Assembly (NCBI GenBank): GCA_963775695.1
Contig: CAVZJU010000004.1
Span: 186,001-250,000 of the forward strand
DNA: 64,000 nt
Direction of reading: 5' to 3'
Source of the DNA: DATBLE01 sp963775695
GTDB taxonomy: Bacteria; Actinomycetota; Thermoleophilia; Gaiellales; Gaiellaceae
Shown here: in pieces, positions 23,651-34,076 of the stretch
Layout of the letters: the number at the start of each line of letters is the position of its first letter
Numbering within the stretch: the stretch's first letter is position 1
The notes under the pieces: model-generated
Told to the model about the DNA's origin: nothing
Databases searched by the model: none
The model's input: only the letters and a program-made list of their open reading frames with translations
Program-made: the position numbers and the translations under genes

Positions 23651-23875
23651 GGTCCGATCGTACGCCTTCGTGTCAGACTCGGACGGTGCGATTTCGACGC
23701 AAGCTGTCTGTTCCCCCTGCGTTGGACGTGCACGCCGCAGACTGCGCGCTGACCACGGACGAGGCAGGCTGGGTCGAGCGGAACGTCCAGCTTGCGAGAT
23801 CGAGCGGCGATTGGCAAAGGGACGACTACACGCCACCTAGGTAAGCCGCGGCACGGCCAACGCGGGGCCCTCCGG
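23651..23875. other. Intergenic region, no confident gene
   Basis: About 225 bp between a leaderless cupin promoter and hicB. A 51-codon plus-strand ORF from GTG 23686 to TAA 23838 exists (ending in SSGDWQRDDYTPPR) but has weaker third-position GC than the neighbours and no ribosome site, so I do not call it. No tRNA, hairpin or repeat copy was found here. Confidence 0.4.
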
Positions 23876-24070
23876 CTATGCGGTCACGAGCTTGAGCTCG
23901 TCTACTCGAACGCCGGCGGGCGTGTTCTCGCCGAGAACGAGCGTGATCGCCTCGATCAGACTCTCCTTGACCTCCTCCAGGTCGTGGCCCGAGCCAAAGC
24001 ACCCCGGCAGTTCCTCCACCTCCGCCCAGTAGGAGCCGTCCTCCTCGTCGATGACTGCGTGCAGCTCCAT
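23876..24070 (-). CDS. hicB: HicB-like antitoxin
   Basis: A 64-residue partial-RNase-H-fold antitoxin: MELHAVIDEEDGSYWAEVEE, LPGCFGSGHDLEEVKESL and the following IEAITLVLGE match the HicB core. The C-terminal DNA-binding helix-turn-helix or RHH seen in larger HicB proteins is absent, as in other short HicBs. It begins 4 nt after the stop of the upstream hicA-like gene, the normal toxin-antitoxin order. Since that toxin is broken (next entry), this may be an orphan antitoxin. Confidence 0.8.
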   Translation of the reverse strand: MELHAVIDEEDGSYWAEVEELPGCFGSGHDLEEVKESLIEAITLVLGENTPAGVRVDELKLVTA

Positions 24071-24074
24071 CGCC

Positions 24075-24271
24075 TCAGTCTAGACCTGCCTGCTTCCGAA
24101 TCGCCGCCGACAGACCGCGGCTGTAGTCCTCACCGCGATGGCGAGGAAGCGTGATCGGACGGTGTCCAGGTTTCTCCCATCTTGACCGCATGCTTGCCGC
24201 CGGCGGTAGCTCGCCAGGGCGTGTTGCTCGAGTAGCTGTCGAGCCGTTCGCTGGTTGAGCAGGTCGGCCAC
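24075..24271 (-). pseudogene. hicA: hicA mRNA-interferase toxin gene broken by two frameshifts
   Basis: Three frames together rebuild a HicA protein. From GTG 24271, VADLLNQRTARQLLEQH; then, one base later, WRATAGGKHAVKM; then, after an extra G, EKPGHRPITLPRHRGEDYSR and GLSAAIRKQAGLD to TGA. The central GGKHAVKM holds the catalytic His of HicA. Deleting one C near 'CACGCCCTGG' and one G in 'ATGGGAG' restores a single frame of about 64 codons. Two independent indels point to a decayed toxin, though sequencing error cannot be excluded. Confidence 0.7.
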
Positions 24272-24372
24272 CGGGCCGACCGTAGCCAGACAAGGCAACG
24301 GTGCGGTTCGTCGTGCATGTCTTGGCACACAGTCGACGCGCTTACGCCTCAGGTTCCGGCGTCGCCGTTATG

Positions 24373-25053
24373 TCACGCAACGATCTCGGCGGCTCCGCCC
24401 GTCACGCCCGCGAGCCGCGGCACCACCGGCAGGACGCTCTCGCGCGAGCAGAAGAGAATGTCCTCCTCGAGGCCCGGCGGGCCGTACGTGCGCGCGAGCA
24501 GCGCCGAGTGGGCATCCGGAAACGCTGCCGCCACGAGCTCGGCAGCGATCGCCGCGTCGCTGCGCTCCCCGCCCAGCAGCGCCACGATCCGCCCCGCGCA
24601 GTAGGCGTCGTCGAGCGCGAACGCTCCCTTGAACCCCGCGCAGACGACGACCACGTCTTCCCCGCGCCCACGGATCTCTTCGACGACCGCGCCGAGATTG
24701 AGCAGCGAGCCGAGCAGGACCACCCCGCACTGCTCGGCGGCCCGCAGGATCGTCCGCGTCCCGTTCGTCGTGGAGAGGATCAGCGTATCGGCACGCGGCT
24801 CGAGGAACTCGCGCGGCGACGCACCGACATCGAAACCCTCGATCCGCACGGCGTCCCGCTCACCGCCGACGAGTGAGCCCTCGACCTCGCCCCGCAGCCG
24901 CCGCGCCTCCTCGATCTCGGCACAACAGAGCACCCGCCGGTATCCGGCGGCCAGCGCCTGCGGGATGGTCGAAGTCGCCCGCAGGACGTCGACCACCACC
25001 CCGACAGGTGCGGAGGCGGCCTCGTCCGGTGTGAAGGCGACATGGACGCGCAT
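24373..25053 (-). CDS. comB: ComB family 2-phosphosulfolactate phosphatase
   Basis: A 226-residue member of the ComB family (dephosphorylates 2-phosphosulfolactate, a step first known in coenzyme M synthesis). Conserved blocks: VVVDVLRATSTI, GGERDAVRIEGFDVGASPRE, TTNGTRTIL, CAGFKGAFALDDAYCAGRI. The metal ligand Asp/Glu positions look intact. Bacteria use such enzymes in sulfolactate metabolism, or the activity may differ; no sulfonate genes are nearby. A ribosome site GGGAGG lies just before ATG 25053, and a -10 TAGCGT upstream is shared with the rhomboid gene. Confidence 0.85.
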   Translation of the reverse strand: MRVHVAFTPDEAASAPVGVVVDVLRATSTIPQALAAGYRRVLCCAEIEEARRLRGEVEGSLVGGERDAVRIEGFDVGASPREFLEPRADTLILSTTNGTRTILRAAEQCGVVLLGSLLNLGAVVEEIRGRGEDVVVVCAGFKGAFALDDAYCAGRIVALLGGERSDAAIAAELVAAAFPDAHSALLARTYGPPGLEEDILFCSRESVLPVVPRLAGVTGGAAEIVA

Positions 25054-25063
25054 GACCTCCCGG

Positions 25064-25070
25064 TACGCTA
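25064..25070. promoter_or_regulatory. Shared palindromic -10 box TACGCTA between comB and rhomboid
   Basis: TACGCT on plus precedes the rhomboid GTG by 9 nt; TAGCGT on minus precedes the comB ATG by 11 nt. Start codons are 25 bp apart. Third divergent pair in the window built on one TAnnnTA palindrome. Confidence 0.45.
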
Positions 25071-25078
25071 ACCGTGAC

Positions 25079-25963
25079 GTGGCAACCTGCTATCGCCACC
25101 CCGACCGGGAGACGGGGTTGTCGTGCTCCGAATGCGGCCGCCCTATCTGCACCGACTGCGTGACCTTCGCGCCGGTCGGCCTGCGCTGCCCCGACCATGC
25201 GGCCGCCGACGGCAGCGGCGGTCGCGTCCAGCAGCGAGCGCAGCGTGCCGTGCGCAGGACGACCAGCCTGCGCGCCGGCGACGCGATCGTGACCAAGATC
25301 CTGGTTGCGATCAACGCGGTCATCTTCCTGATCACGGTCGCGCAAGGTTCCGGTCTCAACAATCCCGGCGGGCGGCTGTTCGACAGCTGGGCGCTCTTCG
25401 GCGGGCGCGCACTCATCGACGGCCATGTCTACGGCGGTGTCGCCGGTGGAGACTGGTGGCGGCTGATCACCTCCGCGTTTCTGCACGCGAGCCTGATCCA
25501 CATCGCCTTCAACATGCTTGCCCTGTGGTGGCTGGGCGCGCCCGTCGAGCTGGCGCTCGGACGAGCCCGCTACATCGGCCTCTACCTCGTCTCGGGGCTC
25601 GCCGGCGCCGCCGGCGCATTGGTGGTGGAACCCAACGCGATCACCGTAGGCGCGTCGGGCGCGATCTTCGGCCTGCTCGGGGCCGGCGTGGTCCTGGAGT
25701 GGCAGGCGACCGGATCGCCGTTCGGGAACTACCTCATGCTGATCGTGATCAACCTGGCGATCAGCTTCGCCGTGCCGAACATCTCGGTCGGCGGCCACAT
25801 CGGCGGCCTGATCGGCGGGATTCTGTGCACGCTCGCGTTCACGAAGTTCGGCCGCGCCCACGCGGCGTACAGCCGACTGAGCCCGATCGGAGCGGTGACG
25901 CTCGCCGTGGTCGCCGCAGGGGCGGTCCTGATCGCCTACCTGAAAACGCGCGGCATGGCCTAG
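25079..25963 (+). CDS. Rhomboid family intramembrane serine protease with zinc-finger N-terminus
   Basis: A 294-residue membrane protein. The N-terminal 40 residues form a zinc finger: CYRHPDRETGLSCSECGRPI, then CTDCVTFAPVGLRCPDHA (B-box/ZnF-like). About six or seven TM helices follow. Active site: HIAFNMLALWWLG (oxyanion His/Asn), VGASGAIFGLLG (catalytic Ser) and SVGGHIGGLIGG (catalytic His). It cleaves membrane-protein TM segments; the target is unknown. GTG 25079 sits 9 nt after TACGCT. Confidence 0.92.
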   Translation: MATCYRHPDRETGLSCSECGRPICTDCVTFAPVGLRCPDHAAADGSGGRVQQRAQRAVRRTTSLRAGDAIVTKILVAINAVIFLITVAQGSGLNNPGGRLFDSWALFGGRALIDGHVYGGVAGGDWWRLITSAFLHASLIHIAFNMLALWWLGAPVELALGRARYIGLYLVSGLAGAAGALVVEPNAITVGASGAIFGLLGAGVVLEWQATGSPFGNYLMLIVINLAISFAVPNISVGGHIGGLIGGILCTLAFTKFGRAHAAYSRLSPIGAVTLAVVAAGAVLIAYLKTRGMA

Positions 25964-25980
25964 TAGTAGGCTCCCGGCCG

Positions 25981-26943
25981 ATGCGCCGGGCCCTCGCCGT
26001 CGTCGCCCTCGCTCTGGTCGTCTCCGCGACCTCGGCGGCCGCCGGACCGAAGGCCCTGCTGGGGATCACCGGCAACATCGCCCACTTCAAGGTGCTCACC
26101 GGCCAGCAGTCGGCCGTGCACCAGGCGTTTCTCGGCTGGGGGCAGGGCCAGAGCTACGGGTCGCCGTTCAAGGACTTGCTGACGATGTTCGGGCCGGTGC
26201 CGATGTTCCACCTGGGCACCGCCGCGAGGCCGCCGAGCAAGAGCGAGGCGATCACCCCCGCGGCGATCGCCGCCGGCCGCGGCGACTCCTACCTCTTCGC
26301 GCTGAACGGCGCGATCGGGGACTTCGGCAAGCTGGTCTACGTCCGGCCCATGGCCGAGATGAACAACCCGATCAACCTCTACTCGCACGAGCGCAAGCAC
26401 GACGCGGCCCACTCGCCGCCCGCTTACCAGAGCGCCTTCTGCCGGATTTTCATTCTGCTCCACGGCGGCACCAAGGCTCAGGTCAACGCGCGGCTGAAGG
26501 CTCAGGGGCTGCCGCCGATCACCCAGGATCTGGTTGTCAATTCCTATCCGAGCCGGCTGCGGGTGATCTGGAACCCGCTCGCCGGGATCGAGCACGGCGC
26601 CAACCCCGCTGCGCGCTACTACCCCGGTGACGGCTGCGTGGACATGATCGGCAACGACATGTTCTCGTCCGCGCCCGGCGGCGGCTCGTTCGAGGAGAAC
26701 CAGGCGCTGTACGACGCCCACAAGAACAAGCCGTACTCGCTGCCCGAGTGGGGCCTCCAGGGAGTCGACGATCCCGTGTTCGTCCAACGGATCTGCGACT
26801 TCGTGAAGACGCACCGGCGCACGCAGATGGCCGCGTACTACGAGAGCAGGCCCGGCTCGCTCTACGACCTCGGCAGCAAGCCGCAGAGCAAGACCGTCTA
26901 CCGGATGTGCCTCACACCCATCGGCGCTCCCGCGCCGTCCTAA
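25981..26943 (+). CDS. Secreted GH26-like glycoside hydrolase
   Basis: A 320-residue protein with a Sec signal (RRALAVVALALVVSATSAAA, cleavage near residue 21). The mature part looks like a TIM barrel of clan GH-A: VYVRPMAEMNNP matches the acid/base region RPxxEMN of GH26 mannanases, and YSLPEWGLQG the nucleophile strand (PxxxxEWG). YYPGDGCVDMIGNDMF is the strand before it. Likely hydrolyses a beta-mannan or related glycan outside the cell. ATG 25981 is 8 nt after a -10 TAGGCT. Confidence 0.78.
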   Translation: MRRALAVVALALVVSATSAAAGPKALLGITGNIAHFKVLTGQQSAVHQAFLGWGQGQSYGSPFKDLLTMFGPVPMFHLGTAARPPSKSEAITPAAIAAGRGDSYLFALNGAIGDFGKLVYVRPMAEMNNPINLYSHERKHDAAHSPPAYQSAFCRIFILLHGGTKAQVNARLKAQGLPPITQDLVVNSYPSRLRVIWNPLAGIEHGANPAARYYPGDGCVDMIGNDMFSSAPGGGSFEENQALYDAHKNKPYSLPEWGLQGVDDPVFVQRICDFVKTHRRTQMAAYYESRPGSLYDLGSKPQSKTVYRMCLTPIGAPAPS

Positions 26944-27368
26944 CGCGAGTACACGCCGACGAGCCGCGCCCGTGCGAGCACCTTGTCGCCGGCGCCGTAC
27001 GCGGTCAGCGTAAAGACGTAGCGGTGCCGGCCGGAGCCGGGCGGCGGGCAGGGACCCGTATAGCCGCGGGTTCCGGCGCCATTCAGGCGCTCGACGAGCA
27101 CGTGGCCCTTGCATCCCGCGGCGAGGCCGTGCACGACCGTCGGGACGATCTGCGTGTCCCAATGGAGGAAGCCGTGGGCGTCGATGTCGACGACTCGCAG
27201 CCTTGGCGAGCGGGTCCCTGCCGGCGGTGCGATCCAGCGAAGCGCGGGTGAGATGTTCCGGCCGTCGCAGGTATACGTTCTGGCGATCCGACCGTCGTTG
27301 TGGAACGACACGCTCGTCAGGACAAGGCTTGTGATGACGGCGAGGACCACCCCTCGAGCTTTAGCCAC
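26940..27368 (-). CDS. Secreted PEBP/YbhB-YbcL family protein
   Basis: A 142-residue phosphatidylethanolamine-binding-like protein. Short hydrophobic N-terminus (ARGVVLAVITSLVLTSVSF), then RTYTCDGRNISPALRW, DIDAHGFLHWDTQ, and GYTGPCPPPGSGRHRYVFTL, all standard PEBP ligand-site motifs. Role in bacteria is unclear. GTG 27368 was chosen because the upstream continuation of the frame is made of a dispersed repeat also seen at 30867 and 50957. The 3' end overlaps the GH26-like gene by 4 nt. Confidence 0.85.
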   Translation of the reverse strand: MAKARGVVLAVITSLVLTSVSFHNDGRIARTYTCDGRNISPALRWIAPPAGTRSPRLRVVDIDAHGFLHWDTQIVPTVVHGLAAGCKGHVLVERLNGAGTRGYTGPCPPPGSGRHRYVFTLTAYGAGDKVLARARLVGVYSR

Positions 27369-27430
27369 TACGCGGCCGCGACCGACATGGCGGGCGCGGC
27401 CCACAACGGTCACTAAGGTGCGGAACGTCT

Positions 27431-27472
27431 AGGGAGGGGGGTTCGTGGGGGAACGGGCTGTTCCCCCCACGA
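27431..27472 (-). repeat. Hairpin repeat A, copy 2 (after ppdK)
   Basis: GTGGGGGAAC-GGGCT-GTTCCCCCCAC with the tract CCCCCCTCCCTAG beyond it on the minus strand. It starts about 35 nt after the ppdK stop. The 60 bp to its left (27370-27430, GCGACCGACATGGCGGGCGC...) is also repeated beside copy 3 (about 30867-30922), so the full unit is about 100 bp. Confidence 0.75.
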
Positions 27473-27506
27473 GAGCGAGGAACGGCGGTGCAGCCGCCGC
27501 CGAGCG

Positions 27507-30158
<2,652 letters not shown>

Positions 30159-30176
30159 CGGCAGTATCTTGCCCCG

Positions 30177-30842
30177 ATGGCCGAGCGGCGAATCGTGGCC
30201 TTCGGGGGCGATCCCTACCCGGCCTACCTGAATGTCCTCGATCTTGTCGGGCCTTCACCTCGCGTTCTCTACGTCGGCACGGCGGCCGCCGAAGATCCCT
30301 CGTTCGCCCTCCTCGCATACGACCAGCTGGCCGACCGGTCGCACGTCAGTCGGCTCGAGTTCTTCCCATGGCCGCCAAAAGACACGCGCGAGCTCGTCCT
30401 CTCGCAAGACGTCATCGTCGTCGGCGGAGGCAACACTGCCAACATGCTTGCGATTTGGCGCGCCCACGGCTTCGACGTGCTCGTCCGCGAGGCGTGGGAG
30501 AAGGGCATCGTCCTCGCCGGGTGGAGCGCCGGGATGATCTGCTGGTTCGAGGCCGGCGTCACCGACTCGTTCGGCCCGCAGCTCGAGGGAATGCGCGACG
30601 GACTCGGGCTCCTGCCCGGGAGCGCGTGCCCGCACTACGACGGAGAGGCGCTCCGGCGCCCGATCTACCGGAAGCTCGTCGACGATGGTTTCCCTCCCGG
30701 CTACGCGGCCGACGACGGCGTCGGCCTCCACTTCGTGGGCACCGAGCTCGCCGAGGTCTGGACAGTGCGTGAGGGGGCAACTGCCTACCGCGTCGAGCCG
30801 GGCGGCGAAACGGCACTCGCAGCCCGGCTCATCGCCTACTAG
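30177..30842 (+). CDS. pepE: Peptidase E (S51) family protein
   Basis: A 221-residue class I glutamine-amidotransferase-like serine peptidase, which cleaves N-terminal Asp dipeptides in the type enzyme. VVGGGNTANML, GWSAGMICWFEAG (nucleophile Ser) and a later PHYDGE/GVGLHF fit the family. ATG 30177 is only 18 bp from the divergent ppdK start and 6 nt after a -10 TATCTT, so the mRNA is probably leaderless. Confidence 0.85.
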   Translation: MAERRIVAFGGDPYPAYLNVLDLVGPSPRVLYVGTAAAEDPSFALLAYDQLADRSHVSRLEFFPWPPKDTRELVLSQDVIVVGGGNTANMLAIWRAHGFDVLVREAWEKGIVLAGWSAGMICWFEAGVTDSFGPQLEGMRDGLGLLPGSACPHYDGEALRRPIYRKLVDDGFPPGYAADDGVGLHFVGTELAEVWTVREGATAYRVEPGGETALAARLIAY

Positions 30843-30921
30843 CCTCGGGCGATTCGAGGGCTTTCGCCGCCGCGACCGACACGGCGGGCGCGGCCGACGA
30901 CGGTTCTGTGGTGCGCACCGC

Positions 30922-31197
30922 CTAGGGAGGGGGGCCCGCGGGGGGAACCGGCTGTTCCCCCCGCGATCTGCGGCGTGCTCTGAACTCCGCGGCCCACGCC
31001 AGCGCGCGTAACCCGATCCAGATCGGCGTCAGCAGGACGTAGAAGATGAAGATCCCGATCGCGAGCAGGAACCACCAGAGCGTCCAGCGCGCGACGGAGA
31101 CCGGCGGCTTCGGCCTGGCGCCTGCGGCGCTGCGACTCCGTCTCGCACCAACCTCGAGAGCTTCGCCGTCGGCCTTGTGCTCGGCTTCGTCTCTCAC
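30922..31197 (-). CDS. Small membrane protein with repeat-derived ends
   Basis: 91 residues from GTG 31197, overlapping the PPSR stop (GTGA). The middle (about 35-62) is a strong hydrophobic segment, RWTLWWFLLAIGIFIFYVLL, followed by TPIWIGLRALAWAAEF and an Arg-rich turn. The first 27 residues are encoded by repeat B and the last 14 or so, including the TAG stop, by hairpin repeat A. Only about 50 residues are unique. No family recognised; a small inner-membrane protein co-transcribed with the PPDK regulator. Confidence 0.6.
   Translation of the reverse strand: MRDEAEHKADGEALEVGARRSRSAAGARPKPPVSVARWTLWWFLLAIGIFIFYVLLTPIWIGLRALAWAAEFRARRRSRGEQPVPPAGPPP
30924..30965 (-). repeat. Hairpin repeat A, copy 3
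   Basis: CGCGGGGGGAAC-CGGCT-GTTCCCCCCGCG, a perfect 12-bp stem, followed on the minus strand by GGCCCCCCTCCCTAGG. It overlaps the 3' end of the small membrane protein gene and supplies its stop codon. The flank at about 30867-30922 repeats the flank of copy 2. Confidence 0.8.
31117..31197 (-). repeat. Junction repeat B, copy 1
   Basis: 81 bp, aligned without gaps to 62410-62490 at about 65 of 81 positions (hand count). Begins TGAGAGACGAAGCCGAGCAC at the overlap of the PPSR stop and the next start codon, and ends in the small stem GGCGCC-TGC-GGCGCC. It encodes MRDEAEHK... in frame. Confidence 0.75.
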
Positions 31198-32012
31198 CCG
31201 CGGGCGCGCTTCCGCTCCTCGACGAGCTTGATCACGCGCGACGCGGTCTCCTCGATCGACAGCTCGGTGATGTCGAGCACGGGGCAGCCGAGCTTGCGGT
31301 GGATCAGGTCTGCGTGCTCCAGCTCGCCGTAGATCTCGACCAGCTCCGCGTAGGCCTTCGGGTTCGCCCGCATCTGGCGGACCCGCTCCTGGCGGATCTC
31401 GGCCAGCCGGCCCGCGTCGATCGTCAGGCCGACGATCTTCCCCGGGTCGAGCGCGAACAGCTCGGGCGGCGGCTCGATCCCCTGCACCACCGGGACATTC
31501 GCGGTCTTGTAGCCCATGTAGCCCAGGTACATCGAGAGCGGCGTCTTCGAGGTGCGCGAGACGCCGACGAGCACGATGTCGGCACCTGCCAGCCCCCCAC
31601 CCATGCCGTCGTCGAACTTGACCGCGAACTCGATCGCCGCGATCCGGCGGAAGTAGGCCGAGTCGAGCGGGTGGCGGACGCCCGGGGCCATCTGCGCCGC
31701 CTGGCCCGAGATCTTCGCGATCGAGGCGAGCGGCGGCCCGAGGATGTCGCAGTAGTGGAGCTTCGCGCGCCGGCAGAAGTCGCGCAGCGCGTCACGGAGC
31801 TCCGGCTTGACGATCGTGTACACGACGACCGCGGGACGGCCCTTCGCCCGGTCGACGACCAGCCGCAGGTCGTCCACGGTCTCCACCCGCGGATGGCGGA
31901 CCTCCTCGAACGGCTGCTCGGGGAACTGGGCCTCGAGCGCCGCGACCAGCCGGGTCGCGGTCTCGCCGGTGGCGTCCGAGACGATGTGCAGCTCGACCGG
32001 CGCGGGCGGCAT
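31194..32012 (-). CDS. ppsR: PPDK regulatory protein (bifunctional kinase/Pi-dependent phosphorylase)
   Basis: A 272-residue DUF299 protein that switches PPDK (or PEP synthase) off by ADP-dependent phosphorylation of the Thr next to its catalytic His and on again by phosphorolysis. Motifs: LHIVSDATGETATRL at the N-terminus, VGVSRTSKTPLSMYLGYMG (nucleotide P-loop-like), KTANVPVV, and RVRQMRANPKAYAE. The nearby ppdK is the obvious substrate. ATG 32012. Followed by the small membrane protein in an overlapping arrangement. Confidence 0.93.
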   Translation of the reverse strand: MPPAPVELHIVSDATGETATRLVAALEAQFPEQPFEEVRHPRVETVDDLRLVVDRAKGRPAVVVYTIVKPELRDALRDFCRRAKLHYCDILGPPLASIAKISGQAAQMAPGVRHPLDSAYFRRIAAIEFAVKFDDGMGGGLAGADIVLVGVSRTSKTPLSMYLGYMGYKTANVPVVQGIEPPPELFALDPGKIVGLTIDAGRLAEIRQERVRQMRANPKAYAELVEIYGELEHADLIHRKLGCPVLDITELSIEETASRVIKLVEERKRARG

Positions 32013-32054
32013 CTATCTCACGCTGCTTTCAGGTGGATCGGGGACACTTTCACC

Positions 32055-32726
32055 ATGCGCATTCTGGTCGTGGACGACGAGCGCGCCGTCAGGGAGGCGC
32101 TCGAGCGGGCGCTGCGCCTCGAAGGCTACGAGGTCGAGCTGGCCGACGACGGACAGCAGGCGCTGCTGGCGCTCGCCGGCCGGAGCGCGGACGCGATCGT
32201 GCTCGACGTCCTGATGCCAGTGATGGACGGCATCGACACGTGCAAGGCGCTGCGGCGGATGGGCAACCGGACGCCGGTGCTGATGCTCACCGCGCGGCAC
32301 GAGGTCGACGACCGCGTAGCCGGTCTGGACGCGGGTGCGGACGACTATCTCGTCAAGCCCTTCGCGCTGGAGGAGCTGCTCGCGCGGCTGCGCGCGCTCC
32401 TGCGGCGGACCGGCGGCGACGGCGGGCCGCTCTCGTTCGCCGACCTCACGCTCGATCCGGCCACGCACGAGGTGCACCGCGGCGACCGCGCGATCGAGCT
32501 GACGCGCACGGAGTTCCTGCTGCTCGAGCTCTTCCTGCGCAATCCGCGGCAGGTGCTCATCCGCGACGTGATCTTCGACCGGGTGTGGGGCTACGACTTC
32601 GGTCCCACCTCGAACTCGCTCGAGGTGTACGTCGGCTACCTGCGCCGCAAGACCGAGGCGGGCGGCGAGCCGCGCCTGATCCAGACGGTCCGCGGCGTCG
32701 GGTACGCGCTCCGCGAACCCACATGA
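32055..32726 (+). CDS. OmpR/PhoB-type response regulator
   Basis: A 223-residue regulator. Receiver: RILVVDDERAVREAL (acidic pair), VLDVLMPVMDG (phospho-acceptor Asp about 52), MLTARHE (Thr switch), DDYLVKPFALEEL (Lys). Winged-helix DNA-binding domain: LTRTEFLLLELFLRNPRQVL, RDVIFDRVWGYDF, YVGYLRRKTE. It resembles MprA/TcrA regulators of actinobacteria. Overlaps the kinase gene by ATGA. Confidence 0.94.
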   Translation: MRILVVDDERAVREALERALRLEGYEVELADDGQQALLALAGRSADAIVLDVLMPVMDGIDTCKALRRMGNRTPVLMLTARHEVDDRVAGLDAGADDYLVKPFALEELLARLRALLRRTGGDGGPLSFADLTLDPATHEVHRGDRAIELTRTEFLLLELFLRNPRQVLIRDVIFDRVWGYDFGPTSNSLEVYVGYLRRKTEAGGEPRLIQTVRGVGYALREPT

Positions 32727-34051
32727 GCTTCCGCCTCCGCGTCACCCTGCTGGCGGCGGCCGCTGTCGCGGCTGCGGTTGCCGCATCCGCGGCGGTCGTC
32801 TACGTCGTGGTGCGGCACCAGCTGCTCGGCGAGGTCGACTCGAGCCTGGTCAGCCGGGCGCACGGCTTCATCGAGCACCCGCCGCCCGGCTTCGAGGTCG
32901 GCTATGTGCAGCTGGGGCCGCAGGCCAGCCTCGGCGGCCCCCCGACCTACCTCCAGGTGATCGACTCCACCGGCCAGGGAGCGGCGCTCGAGCTGCCCGG
33001 TCTCGACCATGCCAAGCAGCTGGCCTCTCAGGGAGGGAAGCCGTTCTTCACGGACGGCACCGCGTCGATCGCCACCCGGACGGGGACGGAGAGCGCCCAC
33101 GTGCGCGTGTACGCGGCCCAGGTCGGGGACGGGTTCGCCATCCAGGTCGCACGCTCGCTGGCGGAGGTCGACCACACGCTCCACCGGCTCGGGCTGTACA
33201 TGTTGATCATCGGGCTCGTCGGCGTGGGCATCGCCGGCGGGCTCGGCCTCGTCGTCGCGAGCGCGGCGCTCCACCCTGTGCGCAACCTCACGTCGGTGGC
33301 GGAGGAGGTGACGGCGACCCGCGATCTGACCCGCCGCATCGACGTCCACAGTCACGACGAGCTCGGCCGGCTCGCGTCTGCGTTCAACGCGATGTTGGTC
33401 GCCCTCGACGCCTCCGTGAAGGCACAACGTCGCCTCGTCGCGGATGCCTCCCACGAGCTGCGCACGCCTCTCTCGAGTCTGCGCACGAACATCGAGGTGC
33501 TCGCGGGCGGCAAGGAGCTGCCCGCCGGCGAGCGGCAGAAGCTGCTCGCCGACGTGACCGGGCAGGTTGAGGAATTGAGTGCCCTCGTCGGCGACCTCGT
33601 CGAGATCGACCGGGAACGTCCGGCCGAGGTCGAGGACGTCCGTCTCGACGAGGTCGTCGAGCACGCGGTCGCCAGGGCGAAGGTGCGGGCGCCCAAGGTG
33701 CTATTCCGCACGCAACTGGAGGAGTCTCTCGTCCGCGGCGCGCCGGCCCAGCTCGAGCGGGCCGTGTCCAACCTGCTCGACAACGGCGCCAAGTGGAGCA
33801 GCTCCGTCGACGTGGACGTGTCGGGGACCGAGGTGACCGTGCGCGACCACGGTCCGGGGATCTCGGAGGAGGACCTCCCCCACGTCTTCGACCGGTTCTA
33901 CCGAGCGACCGACGCCCGCAACCTGCCGGGCTCGGGGCTGGGGCTGGCGATCGTCCGGCACGTGGCGCAGACGCACGGCGGCGAGGCGACCGCCGAGAAT
34001 GCGCCTGACGGCGGGGCCGTCTTCCGCTTCAGGCTGCCGGCACCGACGTAG
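32723..34051 (+). CDS. Membrane sensor histidine kinase (MprB/TcrY-like)
   Basis: A 442-residue kinase. TM1 (about 8-28), an extracytoplasmic sensor loop of about 130 residues with no recognised fold, TM2 (about 155-180), then HAMP. Catalytic core: ADASHELRTPLSSLRTNIEV (phospho-His), SNLLDNGAKW (N box), DHGPGISEEDLPHVFDRFYR (G1/F) and GSGLGLAIVRH (G2). ATG 32723 overlaps the response-regulator stop, so this is a coupled two-component pair. The signal is unknown. Confidence 0.93.
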   Translation: MSFRLRVTLLAAAAVAAAVAASAAVVYVVVRHQLLGEVDSSLVSRAHGFIEHPPPGFEVGYVQLGPQASLGGPPTYLQVIDSTGQGAALELPGLDHAKQLASQGGKPFFTDGTASIATRTGTESAHVRVYAAQVGDGFAIQVARSLAEVDHTLHRLGLYMLIIGLVGVGIAGGLGLVVASAALHPVRNLTSVAEEVTATRDLTRRIDVHSHDELGRLASAFNAMLVALDASVKAQRRLVADASHELRTPLSSLRTNIEVLAGGKELPAGERQKLLADVTGQVEELSALVGDLVEIDRERPAEVEDVRLDEVVEHAVARAKVRAPKVLFRTQLEESLVRGAPAQLERAVSNLLDNGAKWSSSVDVDVSGTEVTVRDHGPGISEEDLPHVFDRFYRATDARNLPGSGLGLAIVRHVAQTHGGEATAENAPDGGAVFRFRLPAPT

Positions 34052-34076
34052 CCGGTCGCGGCTAGTGTCCGTGGCC

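Noticed and set aside
23686..23838. 51-codon plus-strand ORF in the cupin-hicB gap
   Set aside because: No ribosome site or -10 box, weaker third-position GC than neighbours and no recognised family.
24075..24271. Programmed frameshifting in hicA
   Set aside because: Two separate shifts would be needed and no slippery heptamer is evident; decay or sequencing error is simpler.
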